From: Isoetes taiwanensis
Taxonomy: Eukaryota > Streptophyta > Lycopodiopsida > Isoetales > Isoetaceae
DNA length: 64,000 nucleotides
Reading direction: 5' to 3'
Assembly: GCA_021234155.1 (NCBI GenBank)
Contig: JAJEKV010000011.1
Location: forward strand, 10,147,712 to 10,211,711
Made by a program: the position numbers and the translations under genes. A model generated the notes under the pieces. The model saw only the letters and a program-made list of their open reading frames with translations. It did not search any database and had not been told where the DNA came from. Below, one piece after another: positions 56,482-64,000 of the stretch (the first letter of the stretch is position 1; the number at the start of each line of letters is the position of its first letter).

Positions 56482-56880
56482 ACAGACGATGGCCGTAGCC
56501 CTACTAAAAACCTAGCCGGCCATAGCCTTGGCATAGCCCCACAAAAAACACGTCATAGCCTTGCCGATACAAACGAAGGCCATGGACTCACAGAAAACAT
56601 AGACGAAGGCCATAGCTTCAGATGAAGATGGGCTTTGGTGTAAATCTATGGTGTTTTTGCATCGGAGGCTCTGCAGAAGGCTTTGCATTGGAGGCTTTGC
56701 ACAAAGCTATGGTTCCTGCTTTGAAGGCTCTGCACAAGGCTTTGCAACCGATTTAGGAGGCCTTCAATCAAATTTGCATGAGTAATCTGCTATCGGCTGC
56801 CTATAATTTCTGTTTTATGTTGCGTTTCTTACCTTTTCAAGTAATCTGGGCCTGATGAAGGCCACGTCAGGGAATCTTTG
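56482..56880. other. Short-repeat region right of the element
   Basis: GGCCATAGC-like words recur at 56490-56620 and GGAGGCT(C/T)TGCA-like words at 56660-56740. A frame at 56389-56625 runs out of the LTR and is probably chance. Confidence 0.5.
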
Positions 56881-56963
56881 CACTTGAAGGTTCATGGAAG
56901 GAACCTAGTGGTACTGTCGCTCGCGGCTATCGCCGCCAGGTTCCTTCTAGGAACCTTCAAGTG
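56881..56963. repeat. 83-bp near-perfect foldback
   Basis: CACTTGAAGGTTC-TGGAAGGA at 56881-56911 pairs with 56936-56963, leaving a 24-base loop that itself contains GCGG...CCGC. Only a few mismatches in about 28 pairs. Confidence 0.85.
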
Positions 56964-57200
56964 ATGAAGGTTCTCCCATACAAAGCATAAGCTCTTGTTG
57001 AAATTTTTGTCCAATGTCATCGACAATAATGAAAATGGGCTCACTTTTTGTGCAACTCACGTGCTTGGTTGTCACATATAGTTCTCGAGCATCATGATGT
57101 CCGAACATGGTATAACAATTGAAGTAACACATTTCCATGGGGACCAATTTCATAACTTTCAAATATGCTCTATCACAAAAGTCGCGATTCGCATTGCGAC
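56947..57200 (-). CDS. Unknown 71+ codon frame ending in the foldback
   Basis: On the minus strand it reads DFCDRAYLKVMKLVPMEM, FNCYTMFGHHDARELYVTT, EPIFIIVDDIGQKFQQEL and stops just inside the foldback arm. The amino-acid make-up looks coding, but I do not recognise the family. It may be an exon or a transposon-captured fragment. Confidence 0.35.
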
Positions 57201-57599
57201 ATTGTTAAAAAAGAGTTTTCTAAGTGAAAGCTTAATCGAGTTGTTTGTATGAGACAAAAAATGGAATAGTGGTACTTTGTCCTCTATTCATATTGGTGTT
57301 TATCTAGGAAGCACTAGCATTTAAATGAAATTATTGGCTCGATGCGTCTCTGTAGAAATGACCTGCACACAAATTTGCTTCAAAGTGTGGCTTTGATATT
57401 GTGCTTCCATTGTTAAGTTGGAAGGCTATTTATATCGGGCTACGTTTGCTATGGTGTCTATTATTAAGGTCAGTAACATTGCACACTAAATTTATGCTTT
57501 ACAAATCAAGTTGGATTAACATACTTTAGTAAAACATGCTAAACCTTTTGCTAGACAATTTTTCTTAAGCAACTTTGAAAAATGCGTTTGCTTTGGTAT

Positions 57600-57809
57600 G
57601 TAGCCCTTATACATTGTACCTTAAAAAACATCTACTCTATTTGAGTACTGCATGGCATTGTAACGTTGTCTAGCAAACGCATACATTGCACCTTCAGAAG
57701 TACATCTTCGTTTGAGTACCGCATTGCATTCTGACGTTGGACTGGACAATGTAAGTATCTTGTGTGGTTTTTCCTTTCACAAAAGCACCCTATGTCTATA
57801 GGGTGCTTT
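57600..57809. repeat. Imperfect ~75-bp tandem pair and a 12-bp perfect hairpin
   Basis: ACATTG(T/C)ACCTT...TTTGAGTAC-GCAT recurs at a ~75-base step (57610-57750). AAAGCACCCTAT / ATAGGGTGCTTT with a 4-base loop lies at 57782-57809. Confidence 0.75.
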
Positions 57810-59796
57810 AGATGCCATCAAGTTTCTTCAAACTTTATATAATGTTTCATCAAACACCAGATATGCATGGTTCACAGAACATTCCCTTTTCTATGCTATA
57901 ACGAGAACTATTCTTCTTTAGCTCTTGGGCATAAATTATTGCAATGTCTAACTTCTATTTCGTTATAGTGTGCAGTGCCTAAGGCACTCTCATAAAGTTG
58001 CTATACATGTGCCTTTCTATATATGACAATTATATCATGCTAAAATATGAAATATGTGATTATCTAATTTGGTTGCATCCAAATGTTAAGTTATTAGATC
58101 ACCTTCATGATTTTCTTGAGGAAGTCCCTTTTTTTTAATTGATTAGATTTATGTGTTTCTATTAATTGGATTGTATACATCTTAGCAACCTAATGGTAAG
58201 TGTGAAATGGACTTGATTCCTTCGTGATCACCATGGGTCATTGTCTTATGTCCAATTCACCCTATGCAAAACTTAATAAATAGAATTTAAGCACTTTCTT
58301 GAAGCCAAACCTAACTTAAAACATACATTCACTATCTCATAATTCCTCAAACATTAGACATAAAGAAATGTCTACTCAAGCCATTCAAAGTTCAAAGAGA
58401 CAACGATATATACCATACCTAGTCAACCTTAGTAAGTGAAAATGTTGCCCACATGGGGATGCAATTACATATAAGGGGGTATGGCCTTTGCATTCCAAGG
58501 GTGGAAAAGACCCCCTTTTAGATCGATAGGGTTCTTAACCCCCACGGCGACCAAATTGGCCATGGGCCCCTCCTTTCTATAAAATGTGTGCTAAGTCAAT
58601 GCATAAAAACACCCCTAATCCCTAAGTCTAAACAAACCCCACTACTGAGCCCTCATGGGCTATACGTCGACCAAATGTGATTCCCATGGGATGTTGCCTG
58701 CCTCTTCTTCCTTCCATTTTCTACATTTATAATAGCAATCTATATAGCACTCCAACATCTAACATAATGCAGTATTGCAAAATCTCAAGTTAAAGCCTGG
58801 CAACGATGAGTATCTATCACTAGCTTTATATTACGTATGACATAATCGGTGTCCCATACTGCAAAAAGTAAGTTCAAGTATAGGCTCATGGGCACTATAG
58901 AAATATACAAGGATATTGTGAAGATACTAATTTCTTACTTGGCAGCAAGTAAAGGTTGGCTACTTTCATTGCATGCTAATACAATATGCACCATATCTTT
59001 AGTTCTCACCACACCAAATATGCAAGGAATAACCTAAGCCATACTTAATAAATACTTTCAATAATCCCAAATCCTCTTTCGAATGAAGTATGTGCATACT
59101 CTGTAGATGTAAATTGTATACCGTAAAGAATACACCAGCAAATTTAGTACAATTATACACTTGATCCGACCCAAAAGCATGACGTGAAAATACTATTTAT
59201 CTATTTCTATTGGTTGAAAACAAGGAAGAAAGTAGTTCATGAAATACATTATGCAACCAGTAAGCAAGTCCATGCATATTTGTGAATGTATTTAAGACCA
59301 TGCATATTTGTGAATGTATTTAAGAACCATGTTTCGAAATTAAGTACAGTAGAATTACTAGTTAATATTATACCTTATGCTCAAAGTCAATAGTTAATTT
59401 AAAATTGGCATAAGCTTGTAATAGAACCATCATCATAAAATAACATAATAAACTATTTTTAAGAAGCAAAGTAAACAACTTATACCAAAAACCATCACAC
59501 GCCACAAAATCAAACATGATTTTTGAACTAACTAGGAGAGCATTAAAACTATGTTAAGAAAACGTATACGGTAATAATATTAGCATGTGAAATCGTCCTA
59601 ATGAATAATAGTGATAATGTATGCTAAAAAACCACCCCCAAAATTAGTGATAATTTCTAGAAACTATGACCAAACCAACATTGATTATGCAAAAAACATG
59701 GAAGACGATAGTTTTTGCTTACATTTATGAGTTTTTCACATAGAAAACTATGAATATAGTGGTTTTCATAGTGCTTATCAATGCAAGTTAATATTT
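57810..59796. other. AT-rich right part of the 7.9-kb insertion, no gene seen
   Basis: No supported frame on either strand. A 28-bp unit is repeated exactly at 59270-59297 and 59298-59325. Confidence 0.6.
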
Positions 59797-59803
59797 GGGG
59801 GCC

Positions 59804-61640
59804 TACCATACAATAGTGCCCAGGGCAACTCCACTAGCAAAGACGGCTTCCCAAATGCCACACAATGGCGAAGAGACTGCAACAACAGCGCCACACCAGG
59901 AGAAGATGCTCCATCCTGCAGAGTGCTCCAAACAAACTTGGAGACCAACACCTTACTATGCAGCGCCAAATCCAGAATGGCCAAGCCCCCATCCTCCCGG
60001 GGCGGAGACACTTCCACCAAGCCACTTTAACAACCGCCCCTTCATCATCCCCGCCCCACACAAAATTTCGAACAATCTTATCCAAAGCCTGTATCTTACC
60101 CTCAGGAGCTAACATCGCAGATGCTGTATACACATGAGTGCTACAAAGTACTGACTTGGCAATAGTGATCCTACCTGCTATGGACAACTTGCTACCCTTC
60201 CACCAATTGAGGTGTTTCTGCAACCCCTGCAGAATCCCCATGGAAATATCCCCTCCAAAGGGAATACCCAACAGCTTAGTACACACATTACCTGAAAGCA
60301 CCTTCCAAGGGAATAGAGCCAAATAAGGGGGAGGTAGAGTCAGGTGGACACATAATGCGGAGCATTTACCCCAATTCAGAAGAATGCCCGAGGCCAAGGA
60401 GAAAGTATCCAGCAAACCCTTCACATTCCGCAGATTCCTCTCTTCTGCCACCAAGAAGAGGAAAGTGTCATCGGTGAACTGGTTAATAATCTGCTGGCTA
60501 CCATCCTGCATCCGAAGCCCATCCACCACCCCCTCCTCCACTGCAGCCAAAAACAACTGAGACAGTGCCTCCGCCACAATCGTAAACAAAAACGGCGCCA
60601 AGGGGCACCCCTGACGCACCCCTTTGCCTAAGGCGAAAAAGGCACAGGGTTCACCCTGGCACACCATCGTAGCCCGTGCTGACCTATGCAGCTTCATGAC
60701 TGTCTCTGTAAAGCGTGGACCACAGCCCTAACATCATGGCAGACAAGAACTCCCAACGGACACTATCGTAAGCTTTGGCAAAGTCAAGCTTAAGATACGC
60801 AATGCCTTGACCTGTTCTCCTGGCCCAATAAAGGCCCTCATAAGCTACGGCAACATTAGTCAAAATGTTCCTCCCAGAAACAAACCCAGACTGCACCTTA
60901 CTAATGGAAGAAGTCAACGCCGGCTTCAACTTCTCTACCAGGGCTTTCGCAATAATCTTGTACACAGAGGACAACAAGGAGATAGGCCTCCAATCATTAA
61001 TGGTAGAAGGCTGCTTAACCTTGGGAATCAAGGAAATGCATGCGGTATTCAAGATCCTATCCATTTGAGAAAACTGCAGCAACTCAAGATACACCTGGTA
61101 CACAAACTCATCAGCCCATTCCCAATAAGTCTGAAAGAACTCCACAGGGATGCCATCCAGTCCAGTACATTTATCCTTGGCCATGCACATACATGCCTCC
61201 ACTAAATCCTCTCTGGAGAGCTCTTGCTCCAAGCTCTCACGCTGGTGAGGCAGAATAGATGGCTTAACAGCCCCCAAAACAAGCTCCTGCATCTCCTGCT
61301 CATAGGGAAGAGTGCGCTGCGTGAAAAACCCTGAGAAATGATCATGCACATACCGCTGCAAATCAGCGGGATCCTCCAAAGTCCGGCCATCAGGCAAAGC
61401 AAGGGACGCCATAGATGCTGCATATCACCGCTGCCTAGCTGCTCTGAAGAACACCGACGAACTTGTGTCCCCCTCCTTCAACCAGGTAAGGGCCGCCTTC
61501 ACACGCGCCTCCTGCACTTTAACCTGCTCCAGAGCAACAATACGTTGCAACACTGCATTCTCCCTAATGCCATCAAAAGGCTGCGCCCGAATCTTCTGCA
61601 ACTCCTGATAAAGACCATGCAACTCCTGCCGCTACACGCT
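59804..61640 (-). mobile_element. L1-type LINE, reverse transcriptase half
   Basis: On the minus strand: WLKEGDTSSSVFFRAARQR linker (about 61430-61490), GLDGIPVEFFQ, NDWRPISLLSSVYKIIAKAL, GFVSGRNILTNVAVAYEGL, YLKLDFAKAYDSVRWEFL, one frameshift near 60700, GVRQGCPLAPFLF, QFTDDTFLFL (the catalytic YADD position, here FTDD), CSTHVYTASAMLAP, and finally VELPWALLYG at the insertion edge. The endonuclease is absent: upstream of 61640 the sequence is histone-like instead. It continues at 51913 downward. Confidence 0.93.
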
Positions 61641-61652
61641 GCCTACCAAAGA

Positions 61653-61920
61653 CCTTGGCACCATGACTCTTTTCGCATGGATCATATGCGTAGATTGCTC
61701 TCTTCAAAAAGATGTACTAGCTATGCCTCTGCTGCCTCCTGCAAGGACCAGATCGTCAGGGGTGTGACTCGGTAATCCGTTATGAATTCTTGCATGATCT
61801 TCAGAGTAGACATTCGAAGGGTGCCTTCTAGATCAAAAGATTCGTGCATTGCTGGAAATGCCGAATCTCCCGGAAGACTTGTGCATGCCTCGAATTGGGT
61901 CGATGATGGACCCTAGGGGG
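61653..61920 (-). pseudogene. Histone H3-fold pseudogene, CENH3-like
   Basis: Minus-strand words follow the H3 fold in order: PPRVHHRPNSRH and FREIRHFQQCTNLLI (alpha-N, 61831-61875), KAPFE, a one-base slip, KIMQEFITDYR (61769-61801), VTPLTIWSLQEAAEA (alpha-2), stop, LVHLFEESNL (61691-61720), a slip, IHAKRVMV (61659-61682). Canonical H3 reads [51 protein letters not shown], TP before the second helix, QEAAE and LVHLFE are closer to centromeric H3, but loop 1 has the canonical length. No introns interrupt the fold, which suggests a retrocopy. Two stops and two frameshifts are present, some at CTG/CAG sites, so damage may be overstated. Confidence 0.75.
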
Positions 61921-62700
61921 TTCCAGCTGATTCTGTGGCTTTTCTCCTTTCACGAACTTCGGGATATTCTGCCAGCAATACCAATCACCACTAGAGGTAG
62001 ACTTTGTACACCGCCTTCTTCCTCTCGAACTCCTGATCCTTCTTGAGCTTGAAGATCCTCTCCCCCACCTTCTACTTCTTGGTCACCTTAGATGGCTTGA
62101 GCCACCTAGGGTAGGGCAATCTAGCGTTGGGGTCTGAGGTCTCCCCTACTTCTCCTTTCGGCTCCTCTTCTTCGACCTCTTCTTTGACCTCTTCCTTGAC
62201 CTCCTCCTCCTAGTCGGCTGTTCTCGGACGAGGCTCTTCAATATGGATGATCCCCCATAGTCTATCCTCCATGGGCTTTGTCCTCCTCTCCTTACGCCTC
62301 TCCCTTCTTTTTCCCTCTTCCTTTTCTTCATCCCAATCCACCACCTTCTCCTCCCCCTTCCTCTTCCTCGAAGGCCCCTTCGTCTATTGTTGTTGCTGCT
62401 GCTGCTGCTGTTGCTCTTCTTGGCGCTACTGCTGCTTCCCCTCGCTCTCGGAGAGCGCTCCCCAGACGACTGTCTCGTCTGTCTGCTGAGTCGCTTCGGA
62501 CAAGCTTCTTGGGACTCGCTCGTCCATGCTATGGTAGGCCTCGTCAAGGTGCTGGGCTCTTCGCCCTCGCCAGGCTTCGGCCTTAAGTGCTCCGGGATCT
62601 TCTTGCCACTTCCCGCAGTTAGCTCTACTATACTAGGCCTCTTCTTGGGGCTCCTAACCTTCCTCGGGGTGCACTGGTGTGCTCTATATCTTACGATTAG
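61921..62700 (-). pseudogene. Long charged, Gln-rich coding-like stretch upstream of the H3 fold
   Basis: From an ATG at 62525-62527 (MDERVPRSLSEATQQTDETV) one frame runs to 61991 with only four stops, all TAG (62426, 62384, 62210, 62072). It has a Gln run, then KVVDWDEEKEEG, EEEVKEEVKEEVEEEE and LPYPRWLKPSKVTKK. A second, Arg/Ser-rich frame is open from about 62700 to 62146 (CTPRKVRSPKKRPS at its start, then ARGSSSSAKKS). A third (SGDWYCWQNIPKFVKGEK) leads directly into the H3 fold. This could be a very long tail fused to the H3 fold, or a separate broken gene. No family was recognised. Confidence 0.4.
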
Positions 62701-62814
62701 AAAAACTCATTAACTTAAGCTGGAGATCACTTTAGGGCTGGAGAGGGTTTAGAGTGAAATTAAGGAAAACAGGCTAAAATGGTGTTTAATGCAACCTTCT
62801 ATTTGCTGATCGAA
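62701..62814. other. Short spacer, nothing recognised
   Basis: AT-rich, no frame. Confidence 0.4.
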
Positions 62815-63158
62815 CATCTTTGTCAAGTGAACTACTAACATTATTCCCTTGCATCTTTTCCATGTGCAAAGTCATTTCCAGGAGATTCTAGAATATTTTA
62901 GAATCTACATGCGTGCACGACACTTGGCACAATCTCATCCACTGAAGTGGTATGATTGAAATCGTTGGACTAGATATATATACAAGAGCCTCATTCTCGT
63001 CGAACCATTCCAGTTCAATGCCAGTTGCGAGCCTTCTAGCTCAAGCCCTTGTATTCTTCTCTAATCTATCAAGTATTTCCAGTGTTTTAGCGTATTCTTC
63101 GCGCATTTCTCGTATATTTCTTCCATATTTTCGTTTGTTTTTATGTAGGTTTGTGACT
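62815..63158 (+). repeat. LTR of a third, diverged chromovirus copy
   Basis: Aligns with the 3' two thirds of the 42060 LTR: TTCTAGAAT...CATGCG, CGACACTT, TATATATA at 62975, ATTCCAGTTCAA at 63007 (again 32 bases after the TATA start), ending TTTGTGACT. The left third is lost or too diverged to see. Confidence 0.82.
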
Positions 63159-64000
63159 GTTCGTACAAGAATCTCTTATCAATTCTTGTCTTCTCTGAGA
63201 ATAAGTATATTTTTGCTCATACTTGGTGATTTTATCTCTATGGAGGAGTTTTTGGCCTTATTACAACAAAACTAGCAGCTTGTTCAAGTATGTTAGCAGT
63301 TGCAGTTGGATAATAAAGAGTTGTGTGATCAGGTAGCTTCTCATGAATTAGCCTTTAGCTCCAGATTAAGGCCATCAGAGCCTAAGATTAGCTTGTCCAA
63401 AAAGTTTGACGGCAGTCGGTCCAAGCTTTGTGGTTTTTTGAATCAGATTCGGGTTGTGATTTAGTTCCATCCTCACAGATATCTTATAGCTCAGAAACAA
63501 GTCAGATTGATTAGTTCTCTCCTCACAGGGCCAGCTTTAAGTCGGTTTGTCGCTAGGTCTCCATTGACGCTAAGAACCCTTCTATTCTATTCTATTCTAT
63601 TCTATTCTATTCTATTCTATTCTATTCTATTCCATTCCTGGAGGGAGAAGCCCCAGAGTTGCCTGACTTTGTTGTTTTCATTATTGAGCTAGAGGCATGT
63701 TTTGGGGATACGGATCATCAGCGGACAACAGTTACGAAACTCAGCAATCTTAGGCACGACTCTTGCCAGCCATAGTTTATGCATTTGAATTTCCCTAAAT
63801 TGCAATTCATACTGTCTGGATGATACTGCTCTCCGTGATTGTTTTCGGAGAGGATTTCATGAGGATGTCAAGGATATATGTTAACCATATAGGATTCCAA
63901 CACGTTGGACGAAGCTATAAACTTTGCAACTCGTTGTGATAATCAGCTCTTTGAACGTAAGCAAGAAAGACCTAGTCAGGTCTTCCCAGTCTCACAAGCA
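63159..64000 (+). mobile_element. Third chromovirus copy, gag region, running off the window
   Basis: A hairpin (ACAAGAAT 63165-63172 / ATTCTTGT 63182-63189, loop of 9) stands where the primer site is. Gag starts at ATG 63239 (MEEFLALLQQ) and has in-frame TAGs soon after. A TTCTA microsatellite interrupts gag at 63580-63630. The remainder aligns with 43000-43330. Confidence 0.85.
63580..63630. repeat. (TTCTA)n microsatellite in gag
   Basis: About ten perfect 5-bp units. The matching place in the other copies (about 42985-43000) has only CTCCTTTATTGG. Confidence 0.95.

Larger units (their letters stand above)
51914..59803. mobile_element. 7.9-kb insertion that splits the LINE
   Basis: The ends are inverted: GGCCCCCAAA at 51914 and TTTGGGGGCC ending at 59803. 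The LINE protein alignment resumes across it with only a few residues unaccounted for. The inverted ends suggest a DNA transposon, but no transposase was seen and no clean target duplication (TTGTAT is shared by both flanks on the LINE strand). It contains the 53947-56476 element, so that insertion is younger. Confidence 0.65.

Noticed and set aside
51904-59814. Clean target-site duplication for the 7.9-kb insertion
   Set aside because: TTGTAT occurs on both flanks but the spacing and neighbouring bases do not agree, so no superfamily could be set.
50743-61668. CACCGTGACC (50747-50756) and CACCATGACT (61659-61668) as a LINE target duplication
   Set aside because: Two mismatches in ten, and the right copy falls inside the H3-like IHAKRVMV codons, so it is probably chance.
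62278-62586. Plus-strand Ser/Pro/Ala-rich frames
   Set aside because: Mirror of the charged, Gln-rich minus-strand frame; the plus-strand text is only low complexity.

Overview
This is nuclear DNA of a land plant. The evidence is split genes with plant-type families (an Oberon-type PHD/coiled-coil protein, a NodH-like P-loop sulfotransferase with six coding exons, a HAD/FCP1-type relic), a plant initiator-tRNA-Met primer-binding site, a chromodomain Ty3/gypsy element (chromovirus), L1-type LINEs, MITEs and tRNA-derived SINE-like units. I cannot name the species. A chromovirus with a self-priming layout would fit a non-seed plant better than a flowering plant, but that is weak inference.

Layout. 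Bases 1-21702 and 24412-45961 are two head-to-tail copies of one segment. The simplest reading is a tandem duplication of a 24.26 kb unit (21703-45961), with the first 2.7 kb of the left copy lying outside the window. Each copy carries, left to right: the end of the PHD gene (+), a Mutator-like MITE, an LTR-like scrap, a SINE-like unit, a 5'-truncated LINE (-), a Tourist MITE, the sulfotransferase gene (-), a long gene-poor stretch, a HAD/FCP1 relic (+) and a chromovirus. The chromovirus is cut at 21702 in the left copy and complete (42060-47815, target duplication GCTAT) in the right copy. Best gene models: sulfotransferase 32742-34481 (355 codons, all six exons open) and the PHD gene 22391-25724 (with indels).

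From 47816 onward the window is nested mobile DNA: a polyadenylated retro-insertion (48578-49758), a second SINE-like unit, a palindrome-bearing tandem repeat, and one LINE whose halves (50757-51913 and 59804-61640, minus strand) are separated by a 7.9 kb insertion. That insertion contains a complete non-autonomous LTR element (53947-56476, target duplication GGAAC). Directly upstream of the LINE half, on the same strand, lies a broken histone H3 fold with CENH3-like features (61653-61920) behind a long charged, glutamine-rich stretch. A third, diverged chromovirus copy runs off the right end.

Three points stand out. (1) The chromovirus has no tRNA primer-binding site; the 12 bases expected to start its transcript are a perfect complement of the site just after the LTR, as in Tf1-type self-priming elements. 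(2) The window holds an H3/CENH3-like pseudogene joined to a LINE. (3) Differences between duplicated copies are concentrated at CTG/CAG and CG sites and in homopolymers, in a pattern that looks like base-calling error at methylated CHG sites. Many frameshifts in the transposons, and some in the genes, may therefore not be real.
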